DNA of 16,069 bases from Hyphomicrobiaceae bacterium (GTDB taxonomy: Bacteria > Pseudomonadota > Alphaproteobacteria > Rhizobiales > JAKIUO01). Shown here one piece after another: positions 1-7,376 of the stretch (positions are counted from its first letter, which is position 1; every line of letters starts with the position of its first letter). The stretch is taken from positions 1-16,069 of the forward strand of contig JAKIUO010000055.1 of NCBI GenBank assembly GCA_021647535.1. The letters are read 5' to 3'. A program made the translations under genes and the position numbers. A model generated the notes under the pieces. It did no database searches. It worked only from the letters and a program-made list of their open reading frames with translations, and had not been told where the DNA came from.

Positions 1-304
1 TCATGCCAGAAGCCAGATAGCGCTCGATGGCGTCAATGGTTTGGGGGGGCACGACATTCATGTTGCGGGCGCGAAACTGGTGACCAAAACGCGCATCATT
101 GATCCAGCCGCCGCAAGCCTCAATCACTTCGCCCGTCGAGATGCTGGCCACATGCCCCACCACATTGACCAGCTCGCGCGCGCCGCGCGGCTTGACCCGC
201 AACACGCAATAACCGTTTTCCTCATTGTGAAAGGTGATGCCCTCGACAACGCCGGTGAGCTCGTTATTGGTGCTGTCTAAATTTTGTTCTGGTCCTGAAG
301 ACAT
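1..304 (-). CDS. recD2: RecD2-like ATP-dependent DNA helicase, N-terminal part (cut by window start)
   Basis: About 101 residues of the N-terminus are visible on the minus strand; the gene runs out of the window at base 1. I translated it by hand: after MSSGPEQN comes LTGVVEGITFHNEENGYCVL, then VVGHVASIS, then GGWINDARFGHQFRARN, and IDAIERYLASGM at the edge. This is the OB-fold N-terminal domain typical of RecD2-type SF1B helicases, a 5'-3' DNA helicase family acting in repair and usually above 700 residues. The helicase motifs lie outside the window. ATG at 304-302 is the chosen start because AGGA lies about ten bases upstream and no family similarity is visible before it. The start codon sits inside a 22-bp tandem duplication. 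It is divergent from the nuclease homologue at 472. Family assignment is confident; enzymatic function is inferred. Confidence 0.87.
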   Translation of the reverse strand, partial: MSSGPEQNLDSTNNELTGVVEGITFHNEENGYCVLRVKPRGARELVNVVGHVASISTGEVIEACGGWINDARFGHQFRARNMNVVPPQTIDAIERYLASGM

Positions 305-324
305 TTTGTTCTGGTCCTGAAGAG
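281..324. repeat. 22-bp tandem duplication spanning the recD2 start codon
   Basis: The + strand segment attttgttctggtcctgaag occurs at 281-300 and again at 303-322, giving a 22-bp period with 21 of 22 positions identical. On the coding (minus) strand the upstream copy supplies both the AGGA ribosome-binding element and the ATG; the second copy has ATT at the equivalent place and is read as the first codons of the protein. Because 22 is not a multiple of three, the two copies are read in different frames. Confidence 0.9.
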
Positions 325-367
325 GCGGGGCTCTTAAAATTGAAGTTCAAAGACGTGTTGAAAACCA

Positions 368-445
368 GGGGCTGTTGAGTACCAGACGGAATTTGCAGCC
401 GAAAAATACCAAATTCGGCATTTCCGAATGGTACTCGACAGCCCC
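368..445. repeat. 78-bp imperfect inverted repeat in the recD2/nuclease spacer
   Basis: The arm ggggctgttgagtacca (368-384) is complementary to tggtactcgacagcccc (429-445) with one G-T type mismatch in 17 bp. Inside it are two further nested pairings: cggaa (387-391) with ttccg (422-426), and gccgaa (398-403) with ttcggc (414-419). The right arm ends 26 bases before the nuclease-homologue start, so a transcript starting to its left would carry the hairpin in its leader. No good T-run follows, so it is not a simple terminator. It could be a REP/MITE-like intergenic repeat or a leader structure; copy number elsewhere is unknown. Confidence 0.75.
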
Positions 446-471
446 TAGCTCATAAAGATTAATCACGGAAC

Positions 472-1314
472 ATGGCTCGCCTCAAACGCAAACTGCACGC
501 CCTGTTGTTTCTATTGCCCCTCATATCGGTGCTTAGCGCCCCTGTACACGGGGTCAGCGGTCAACAGAGCACGACTTCTTGCCAGATTGCCCTGTTGAAA
601 ACTGCCCGGGTCGAACGGGTGAAAGACAATGGTGACCTGCAGCTTGAAGGCGGCGAACTGGTGCGCCTGATCGGCATCATGCCGGTCAGACTGTGGAAAA
701 ATGCCACCAATCCGACCAGTCAAAAACTCAATACACTGGCCAGAGAGCTCGTTGCCCTGCTGCGCCGCGAACTGCAAGGCAAGCAGATTACCCTGCGCCA
801 GAATGGCCGCAAGCGCGACCGCTATGACCGCCTGCTGGCTCATGTTTTTGGGCCGCATGGACAATGGATGCAAGGCCTGTTACTGCAAAAAGGGCTGGCC
901 CGCAGCTTTTCCTACGCCGATAATCATCACTGCATGAAAGAAATGCTATCACTGGAAAACACAGCCCGCGAGGCAAAGCGGGGCCTGTGGGCCTATCGCC
1001 TGTTCCAACCCAAAATCGCTGGCGAGGTCAAACAGCTCATGCGCAAACGCTATCGTTTCACGCTGGTCGAAGGCCGCATCAGCCAGGTTGCCGATCGCCG
1101 AAAATGGCTGTTTCTCAATTTTGGCGAGAACTGGCGCGATGATTTCACCATTGCCATCAAAAAGAAATATAAGCGCAAAATAGAGCGCAGCGGTTTTGAT
1201 CTGCAAAAACTCATGGGGCGAAAAGTGCGCGTGCGCGGCTGGATAGAACGCTGGAACGGACCACTGATCAAGGTGACACACAAGGAGCAGATCGAGCTGC
1301 TGGGTGAGGAGTAA
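472..1314 (+). CDS. Secreted staphylococcal-nuclease (SNase) homologue with C-terminal OB-like domain
   Basis: This 280-residue protein begins with a signal peptide (basic MARLKRK, then LHALLFLLPLISVLSAP), so it should be exported. Residues about 43-175 match the SNase fold: RVERVKDNGDLQLEGGELVR, LIGI, RDRYDRLLAHVF, LLLQKGLARSF and a final EAKRGLWA. R65 (in VRLIGI) and R120 (in YDRLLA) align with the catalytic R35 and R87 of S. aureus nuclease. The positions equivalent to D40 and E43 read M70 and R73, so metal binding and general-base chemistry look compromised. Residues about 195-278 (LVEGRISQVADRRKWLFLNF, KVRVRGWIERWNG) form a second beta-rich domain found C-terminal to SNase in many alphaproteobacterial thermonuclease-family proteins. 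The start has GGA five bases upstream. It is convergent with the VTC gene and not in an evident operon. Family sure; nuclease activity uncertain. Confidence 0.85.
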   Translation: MARLKRKLHALLFLLPLISVLSAPVHGVSGQQSTTSCQIALLKTARVERVKDNGDLQLEGGELVRLIGIMPVRLWKNATNPTSQKLNTLARELVALLRRELQGKQITLRQNGRKRDRYDRLLAHVFGPHGQWMQGLLLQKGLARSFSYADNHHCMKEMLSLENTAREAKRGLWAYRLFQPKIAGEVKQLMRKRYRFTLVEGRISQVADRRKWLFLNFGENWRDDFTIAIKKKYKRKIERSGFDLQKLMGRKVRVRGWIERWNGPLIKVTHKEQIELLGEE

Positions 1315-1351
1315 AGAGTGAAGAAAAGCACTGACTTGCCGTCTGCCTGCC

Positions 1352-1390
1352 GGGCATTTAGAGCGTTTCAGGATTGTCCTGCCCATTTTT
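1352..1390 (+). terminator. Weak hairpin and T-run after the nuclease homologue
   Basis: About 55-75 bases past the nuclease-homologue stop, cagga (1369-1373) pairs with tcctg (1377-1381), with a possible outer gggca/tgccc pairing, followed by cccattttt. The stem is short, so this is only a candidate. Confidence 0.3.
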
Positions 1391-1463
1391 GACCATGTCG
1401 GCGCATTGAAACCAGCCATCTGGTTGCGGGACTTGCTAGACTTTTGAAATCGCGACTGGCTCT

Positions 1464-2138
1464 TTATAGATAAACAAGGCGATTGATACAGCTCAGGCCA
1501 AATACGTATTTTGAGTTTCGCATTGGTCGTAAGGGAATAGATTGTATGAGCTCCAATGCAGCCCCATGGCTTTTTTGAGGAAATTTCACCTCAATGATTG
1601 TCAGTGAGGGATCGGGGGCATCGGTTCTTGATTTATATGCCCCATGCTGCAGGTCGTAAAAGTGCAAATTTTTATCGATCGTTACACGCAAGTTCTCCGG
1701 CCCGACAAAATATTCACGATCATAGTGGACGGAGAGAACCGGTGTCATCGCCTCGGTTTGTGCTAGTCTGATCTTCAGTTCAGGGTTTTTATGCAAGGCA
1801 TCCCAGCACGTGGTCGAAGTCGCCATTTCGAAAGGGGCGTCCGTTTCCAACTGATACACGATCTTGCCCCCCAGACGCCCGTTGCGGGTTTTAATCTCGT
1901 ATCTGGGCGAGCGAGGCATTGGATCACTGCCATACCAGCGAATGCGATGCTTTGAACGGTCTGAGATACCCGACAAATTATCACTGGCGGCCGTCATGTC
2001 CAATGTATCCAAATAAATGGAATTCACGTGCCTCGTGGGAAAGCTGCGTTGTATAAAGCGGTGTGCCAGCATTGTACGAATCCCGGCATCATAGGGGTCA
2101 TCCCACGCCCGAAATTTGATTTCATAACGCCAGTTCAT
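1464..2138 (-). CDS. VTC-domain protein (predicted polyphosphate polymerase, triphosphate-tunnel fold)
   Basis: This 224-residue soluble protein is essentially a bare VTC domain, the catalytic domain that in yeast Vtc4 makes polyphosphate from ATP. Visible motifs in order: RYEIKFRA (4-11), VNSIYLDT (38-45), SKHRIRWYG (62-70), YEIKTRNG (80-87), SVHYDREYF (136-144), RVTIDKNL (151-158), IIEVKF (181-186) and NSKYVFG (208-214). By family comparison R65 and R67 would match Vtc4 R264 and R266, K83 the next tunnel lysine, E183 the metal-binding glutamate and K210 the late lysine; these equivalences are my inference. The start overlaps the CotH stop as ATGA, and GAGGA lies upstream, so translation is probably coupled. 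It is the last gene of the DUF4956-CotH-VTC operon. There is no SPX or membrane domain, so any membrane coupling must come from its neighbours. Substrate and product are not shown by sequence. Confidence 0.87.
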   Translation of the reverse strand: MNWRYEIKFRAWDDPYDAGIRTMLAHRFIQRSFPTRHVNSIYLDTLDMTAASDNLSGISDRSKHRIRWYGSDPMPRSPRYEIKTRNGRLGGKIVYQLETDAPFEMATSTTCWDALHKNPELKIRLAQTEAMTPVLSVHYDREYFVGPENLRVTIDKNLHFYDLQHGAYKSRTDAPDPSLTIIEVKFPQKSHGAALELIQSIPLRPMRNSKYVFGLSCINRLVYL

Positions 2139-4807
2139 GGTTTTTTCCTCATTGGTCCCAACTTGTATAAAGCTTTTATATCAAAGTCCCGACCATCGAT
2201 TTTTTGTCCGTTCACCGACATCTGACTTCCACTTTGGCACCGAAAGGCGCTGGCCGGTAATTTTGTTTGTGAAATAACCAGGCTGGCTGGACCATAAAAA
2301 TTCTTCTTCTCATAGGCCATGCCTGCGAAAAGCCGATAGTTTTCCACATTCAAATGATCTACGGTTGTGGTCGAATTGTCTTTGCTGACAATAGCTGTTC
2401 CTACATTTTTCGCGCTTAGTGAGAAAATAGAAACCTGGCTTTGCTCCCCGGCAGAAACAGCTTTGTCGAAAACCCTATTAAAACTGAGGTTTCGCGCCTT
2501 CACAATTGAACCCGATGTATCGAGGCCATCGCCGCCTATTTGTTCAAAATGGACATTGACCAGAGATCCATTGGAAAAATCGCTGTCAAAAGCATCAGAA
2601 AATGTTTTGGCAAAAGTGCAGTTCTCAAGTGTAAAATCAGAATGAACAATATTCAGGGCATCTTCCGCACTTGAGCCCTTAAACATTACATTCGACAAGG
2701 CAACATCTGAACGATAAAAAGTGACCCCTCCGCTTAATTGCAAAATACCGCTTGTCAGTGATTTTGTATTTTCAATCCAGACATGATCAAGGTGTGATTT
2801 TGTCGAAGCTTCAAGCACATAAATACCCTTCCAGTCGTCGATAGATGGTTTCAGCCGTATGGGCTTGTCTTTGCTGCCGTTGGCAATCAGCGCCCCTCGA
2901 ACAATCAGATAGGATTTTGGTGCGAACTCCAGCACCGCCCCGGCAGCAATCTTCAGTGTCATTCCAGATGGCAGGATCAGGGGCTGATCAATTTGCCAGA
3001 TACCCGGAGCGATCGTCGCAATGTTGCCCTTGATGAGCATAAAATCTGGCTTTTTAAAAATATGGGTAGATGTCAGCGGATTGTAGGGTTGAGCAGAAAG
3101 TGTCAGCTGTATTTTTTTTATCTTTTCCTTGCCGCGAACAGTGGTGGTGATTTCCAGAAAATGTCTTTTGCCAATATCATCAATCGCCAGACTAAATTCT
3201 TTCATATTCGGCTTAAGGCCTTGGCCAGCTTTTATAATCCCTTCAGCCCCCTGTAAAACAATAGGTTTACAGACTGTCTGATCAACGCAAGAGGCTTTGA
3301 CCTTGCTGATGCGGACAGATTCAGGCAAAGGATTAAACACTCGCAAAGTGCCAAATGTCAGCAATTCCGCATGAATATGTCTGGGGTAGACAAGGTCTGC
3401 AACAATTTTGGGCTTCCCAGAGCGTACAGGCTGTTGTTGCTTTTTTGTGTTATTTGCGGCTTTTACCGTAGCTTTTTCAGGTAAGGGCATCGAGGCAAGA
3501 CCCCATTTTTTGACCTTTTCGACATTTTTGGCAAGTATTTTAAAATCCACTACAGGGCAGTCCAGCGGAAATAAACGGCACAGCTTTCGATAGGCTATAT
3601 CGGTGGTGGCCAGTTTCGCCAAAACAGCGTCCAGATTGATTTTAAAGCGTTGATGAAACAAAGGGCTGCGCACAAGTGCGCTGTATAAGTGATTTATTTC
3701 ACTGAACACTTGCATCCGACTTTTCATTTCAGCAAGATTTTGGCTCGAAATAAGGGTGAAAGCTTCCTGGTCAGTTGATACTGGTTCTAACCGCAAGCTA
3801 TAGGGATTGAAATAATAACGGCTATTTGCATTGGAGAGTGTGTGGTTGCCATTCCAGATCATGGCTCTGATCAAGACCTTGGAAAACAAATCATTATCCA
3901 GAAACCCAGAGGTGGAAAACCCATTTGGCGCACCGAGCCTGTTTGCCGTCAGATTGCGATAGGATTTAACGATATAGCTGTACATTGATTTTATGCGCGG
4001 GTCGTTCAGATAGCGACGCTCATTATATAGTTTGATTTGATTATAACCAAAAGAAGCCGCCGGAATATTTTTCACTCCAGGGTTCATTCTCGTATAAACC
4101 CAACCGTCTTCAGAGCCGAACCGCACAATCGGGGCCTCCTTGCGCCCGTTGGTTTCAATAAAGTGTTTACTCATATGTTCTTCGGCCAGCATGATGCCCC
4201 AATGAGAACCGTTGACATAAACGCGGTAAAAGGTTTCGCCCGGTTCCAGACTGCCGGTCTGCCGGCCCCAATCATGAAAAATCTGATCATAGGGAAACTG
4301 GCGGTTCCAGGGTCTTTGCAAAGAGAACTGGCTCATTTTGCCAATGGTTGCCCCATTTTTCAGCCTGATCCTGAAACTCCAGCGCTTTATCCCTGACCAA
4401 TGCGGATAAAGGTCGCCCTTCAGTCGCAGTCGGATGGAATATTCACGCCCCCGATAGCTGATTTTGGCGGGAATAGTCGTGGGCTCGTGTAATATGTTAC
4501 GTTGTTTGGCTTTCCGCCGATCTTCTCTAAGCTTAAGAAAGTGCTTGAACTTTATATCGATACGGAGCTCATCAAAGGCCACGGGATAGTCTCCCCCGAG
4601 GACGGCCTTAACCAATCGGCGCGCAACAGTCCCAAACTGAAACCCCTTGGCATCAGACAGATCCAGCAGCGATTCAAGATGATCACGTTCATAGAGTTGG
4701 GGAAGCCAGTCATTTGACGACAGCCGATGACCAGCCACTGTAATAACCAGAATCAGAACAATCATCAAAGATATGCGATGGTTCACTTTATAGGATTTAA
4801 TCAACAT
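2135..4807 (-). CDS. Membrane-anchored CotH-kinase-family protein with C-terminal parallel beta-helix
   Basis: An 890-residue protein. Residues 11-26 (RISLMIVLILVITVAG) form a signal anchor, so the bulk is probably periplasmic or surface-exposed. Residues about 110-350 carry CotH-family signatures: RLRLKGD, WSFRIRLKNG, FSLQRPWNRQFPYDQ, YRVYVNGSHWGIMLAEEHMS, then IWNGNHTLSNANSRYYFNP and LEPVSTDQEAF, the last fitting the acidic ATP/metal motif of CotH, an atypical protein kinase of spore coats. A basic and proline-containing linker (about 440-470) leads to a beta-rich, possibly Ig-like stretch (470-570). Residues about 600-830 have the stacked short strands of a right-handed parallel beta-helix (IVRGALIANGSKDKPI, WKGIYVLEAS, DFTLENCTFAK, GGDGLDTSGS). 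No strong ribosome-binding site precedes 4807, and the gene starts 13 nt after the DUF4956 stop. It is AT-richer than the flanking genes. Kinase target and polysaccharide binding are unknown. Confidence 0.86.
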   Translation of the reverse strand: MLIKSYKVNHRISLMIVLILVITVAGHRLSSNDWLPQLYERDHLESLLDLSDAKGFQFGTVARRLVKAVLGGDYPVAFDELRIDIKFKHFLKLREDRRKAKQRNILHEPTTIPAKISYRGREYSIRLRLKGDLYPHWSGIKRWSFRIRLKNGATIGKMSQFSLQRPWNRQFPYDQIFHDWGRQTGSLEPGETFYRVYVNGSHWGIMLAEEHMSKHFIETNGRKEAPIVRFGSEDGWVYTRMNPGVKNIPAASFGYNQIKLYNERRYLNDPRIKSMYSYIVKSYRNLTANRLGAPNGFSTSGFLDNDLFSKVLIRAMIWNGNHTLSNANSRYYFNPYSLRLEPVSTDQEAFTLISSQNLAEMKSRMQVFSEINHLYSALVRSPLFHQRFKINLDAVLAKLATTDIAYRKLCRLFPLDCPVVDFKILAKNVEKVKKWGLASMPLPEKATVKAANNTKKQQQPVRSGKPKIVADLVYPRHIHAELLTFGTLRVFNPLPESVRISKVKASCVDQTVCKPIVLQGAEGIIKAGQGLKPNMKEFSLAIDDIGKRHFLEITTTVRGKEKIKKIQLTLSAQPYNPLTSTHIFKKPDFMLIKGNIATIAPGIWQIDQPLILPSGMTLKIAAGAVLEFAPKSYLIVRGALIANGSKDKPIRLKPSIDDWKGIYVLEASTKSHLDHVWIENTKSLTSGILQLSGGVTFYRSDVALSNVMFKGSSAEDALNIVHSDFTLENCTFAKTFSDAFDSDFSNGSLVNVHFEQIGGDGLDTSGSIVKARNLSFNRVFDKAVSAGEQSQVSIFSLSAKNVGTAIVSKDNSTTTVDHLNVENYRLFAGMAYEKKNFYGPASLVISQTKLPASAFRCQSGSQMSVNGQKIDGRDFDIKALYKLGPMRKKP

Positions 4808-4820
4808 GCAGGCATATCAC

Positions 4821-5489
4821 TTATTGCAATGGTCTTGCCTCGTAAAAACTGCAACTCACATCAGATGAAATCTCTCTCATATTCCTGACAACTGATTGCA
4901 ATTTTGCCATGTCATCGACACTGACCTTCGCATATAGTGAATTTCCCAAAGGGCTGGAATTATATTTGTGAATGTCGACCATATCCAGCTCGTCTTTCAT
5001 GGACTTTATGAGCGAAGTCACATCCAGATCCTGATTAGTCCATTCCATTAGCAAATTATACTCTTCATGCCGGCTTATGGTCTCTCTGGAAAGCCAGAAC
5101 GCAATTAACAGCAATATCACAACGAACACAATTGTTGTGACAATGGTTTGACCAGCCCCATAGCCAAGCCCAAGGGCTATGGCGAGAAACAGGTAGACAA
5201 GCTCTTCAGGCTCTTTGATTGGGGTGCGAAACCTGATGACTGACAAGGCTCCGACAAGACCAAGCGATAGCGCCAGGGAAGATTTCACGACCATGATAAC
5301 CAGAAAAGTGACGCACGCCAAAATGGGGATTGTCGTTGACACGTGAAACTTGCCAGATAGAGAAACAGAGCGTGTTATGAAGACATACCGGAGAACAAAA
5401 GACGCTAATATACAAAGCGATAAGTTGACAACCAACTCCGGCAGGCTGACAACCGCTGCTGTTGGATAATCAATTGTTAGCTTGTTCAT
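4821..5489 (-). CDS. DUF4956-family four-helix inner-membrane protein
   Basis: A 222-residue protein with hydrophobic segments at about 17-36, 54-72, 97-113 and 116-133, followed by a soluble C-terminal domain (about 140-222) with a ferredoxin-like alternation of helices and strands. The signature between helices, LGLVGALSVIRFRTPIK then EPEELVYLFLAIALGLGYG, identifies the DUF4956 family. Its biochemical role is unknown, but such genes recur next to VTC-domain and CotH genes, which suggests it is the membrane partner of the polymerase. I chose ATG at 5489-5487, giving MNKLTIDYP, because GAAGG sits seven bases upstream; a TTG 42 bases further upstream has no such support. It is first gene of the operon, with a candidate promoter at 5573-5601, and is followed after 13 nt by the CotH gene. 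Confidence 0.85.
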   Translation of the reverse strand: MNKLTIDYPTAAVVSLPELVVNLSLCILASFVLRYVFITRSVSLSGKFHVSTTIPILACVTFLVIMVVKSSLALSLGLVGALSVIRFRTPIKEPEELVYLFLAIALGLGYGAGQTIVTTIVFVVILLLIAFWLSRETISRHEEYNLLMEWTNQDLDVTSLIKSMKDELDMVDIHKYNSSPLGNSLYAKVSVDDMAKLQSVVRNMREISSDVSCSFYEARPLQ

Positions 5490-5572
5490 ACGACTGCCTT
5501 CAAACAATTTTGTTGGAAATATACGCACCAATCAATATCAGAATTTCTGCTAACGACAAGAACAATTGGGCA

Positions 5573-5601
5573 ATTATACCAGCTCGCATAAATATTGACC
5601 G
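5573..5601 (-). promoter_or_regulatory. Candidate promoter of the DUF4956-CotH-VTC operon
   Basis: On the minus strand a perfect TATAAT (5578-5573) is preceded after 17 bp by CGGTCA (5601-5596), which matches the -35 consensus at three of six positions. Transcription would begin near 5566, leaving a leader of about 77 nt before the ATG at 5489. Confidence 0.45.
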
Positions 5602-5744
5602 TTGGCATGGGAGCGCTTTTTGCCAGCGGGGCCGAAACACGAGACAACGCGTTACACGTACCTCTAGAGCGTATCAAGTTTGATCTTCATCATTCTGACG
5701 AAGCCGTTTTGCTCGGTTTCTGGCGTTAGAAACATTGAAGATAT

Positions 5745-7376
5745 CTAGCGTTGTTGTTTTTTCCAGCGCAGGAAATCGGCGATCAGTTTATCGCTATCGC
5801 TTTTTTTGATGGTGCCAGTCCCTTGTCCCTTGCGGGTCGCCATGAACTTCTTGAAGTTATCCATCAGTTCCTTGTTTTTGCTTTGTTTATTGACAGTAAT
5901 CGTTGGTTTTTGAAGCTTGCGGGCAACACGGCTCGATTGGTCGTCGAGCCATTTTTGCACCGGCGCAAACCTCTTGAGGCCGGGGACGCTGGCCTGCAGA
6001 TTGACCTCTGCCCATTTGGGATGCAGATTTTTTGAACCACGCAAACCGGCATAATTTTCAAAGAACAGTTTGGCAAAGTTTTTCAAACGATTATAGCGCT
6101 TCGAACCGGGCTTCCAGTTGAACACTGCCAGTATGGTCCTTGTCGCAACCGTTGGCACGACCTGACCTTTAGCAATAAGCTCGGGATAGTCTTCATGGGT
6201 CAGGCGGGTTGGCAGATGCGACCCGATAATGGCCGGATCATAATGGATTGGCAACAGGCGGATCTGCGGAAAAATCGCTTTCAAACGCGCCACGTTGCGG
6301 ATCGGCTTACCGGTCACCCGGAACATCGCATCAATACGACCTTCTTTCAGAGCCAACGCGCCATCGGCTTCAGAAATCCGCACGGTTTTTGCTGGCACAA
6401 TGCCGAGCTTTTCGAACAGAACAAGACCTGTTACTTCAGCACTGGAATTATTAAAACCAACGATCTTGCCCTGCAGATCATCCAGTGCGGAAACATTCGC
6501 GCCCGCATAAAAATGCACCTCTTCATTGAACAGTTTGGTGATATAGCGGATGCGACCGGTGAGGTTTTTATAGAGGGGCTGGTCCTTGTAATAGTCAATC
6601 ACATCCGTATTGATGATGGCCATATCCACACCGCGCAGATAAAGCAGATCGCGTATATTGGTGCCAGCGCCCCCGCCAAGCACGGGCAATACCCGCAAGC
6701 CATTCTTCTGATCAATGCGGGCCACCATGTCTTTTATATCGGCCCCAAAAGCCGTGTAGGCCCCTGTTGTGCAACAGCCGGACATCAAAGTTACAGTGTT
6801 TTGATTAAGCTTGGCTTTGAAGGCCGTCTGCGAAAGGGTGCCGCTCGCCAGGCTGACCGATGTGTTGCGCACTCTCGCCCGCTGTCTGGCCTGCGCGCTT
6901 TTTTTCTGTCGTACAATTTTGCGCAGACGCGCTCTGCGGCGCGCGCTTCTTTGTGCACGCAAACGGTTTTTCACACTGACTTTGCGCAGAGCTCTGGCAC
7001 GCCTCGCAACACTTGCTTTGGGCCGCCCTTTGTTTTTAGTGCTCGCAGCTCTGACTTTTTTATTTTTTACTTTGGCTTTGACTCTGACTTTGGCTTTGGC
7101 TTTGGCTTTGGCTTTGGCTTTGGCCCGTTTGACCTTTTTCGGCCTGCTTTTTTTAATCCTTTTAATCTTTTTGCGGATTTTCGTTTTTGGCAGATTGACA
7201 GATTCAACCAGGCTCTGGGCCTGCACGACCTTCACCCCAACTCCCAAAGAGAGCCCGAAAACCATCATCAATGCCAGACAAAAAAGCCCCGCAGTGTGTG
7301 CCCTGTTCAAGCCGCCCTGCCCTCGTTCCGCGTGGCTCACTTTGATACGATTCAAAAGAGAAAGTGGCTCAAACAT
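5745..7376 (-). CDS. TAXI-family periplasmic solute-binding protein with a long Lys/Arg-rich N-terminal segment
   Basis: Using ATG at 7376 (GAGGG eight bases upstream; the upstream TTG at 7391 lacks a ribosome-binding site) the protein has 543 residues. A long signal peptide, with hydrophobic core LFCLALMMVFGLSLG at about 31-45, ends near VQA-QS at 53. Residues about 65-171 are extremely basic (KKIKRIKKSRPKKVKRAK, then alternating Ala-Lys, then many Arg), resembling histone H1 tails. Residues about 194-480 are the TAXI/NMT1-like binding fold: TLMSGCCTTGAYTAFGADI, LRVLPVLGGGAGTNIRDLLY, LRGVDMAIINTDVIDYY, LQGKIVGFNN, ALALKEGRIDAMFRVTG. TAXI proteins deliver organic acids to TRAP transporters, yet no DctM/DctQ-like gene is nearby, so this is an orphan subunit. 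The C-terminus (480-543) is charged. The basic segment is unusual for an exported binding protein. Confidence 0.85.
   Translation of the reverse strand: MFEPLSLLNRIKVSHAERGQGGLNRAHTAGLFCLALMMVFGLSLGVGVKVVQAQSLVESVNLPKTKIRKKIKRIKKSRPKKVKRAKAKAKAKAKAKVRVKAKVKNKKVRAASTKNKGRPKASVARRARALRKVSVKNRLRAQRSARRRARLRKIVRQKKSAQARQRARVRNTSVSLASGTLSQTAFKAKLNQNTVTLMSGCCTTGAYTAFGADIKDMVARIDQKNGLRVLPVLGGGAGTNIRDLLYLRGVDMAIINTDVIDYYKDQPLYKNLTGRIRYITKLFNEEVHFYAGANVSALDDLQGKIVGFNNSSAEVTGLVLFEKLGIVPAKTVRISEADGALALKEGRIDAMFRVTGKPIRNVARLKAIFPQIRLLPIHYDPAIIGSHLPTRLTHEDYPELIAKGQVVPTVATRTILAVFNWKPGSKRYNRLKNFAKLFFENYAGLRGSKNLHPKWAEVNLQASVPGLKRFAPVQKWLDDQSSRVARKLQKPTITVNKQSKNKELMDNFKKFMATRKGQGTGTIKKSDSDKLIADFLRWKKQQR
7069..7124. 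repeat. Hexanucleotide (ggcttt) repeat encoding Ala-Lys units
   Basis: Five perfect ggcttt units run from 7092 to 7121, flanked by degenerate units back to 7069. On the coding strand they read AAAGCC, giving alternating Lys-Ala at about residues 84-96 of the TAXI protein. Since the unit is six bases, changes in copy number stay in frame and would only lengthen or shorten the basic segment. Confidence 0.9.
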
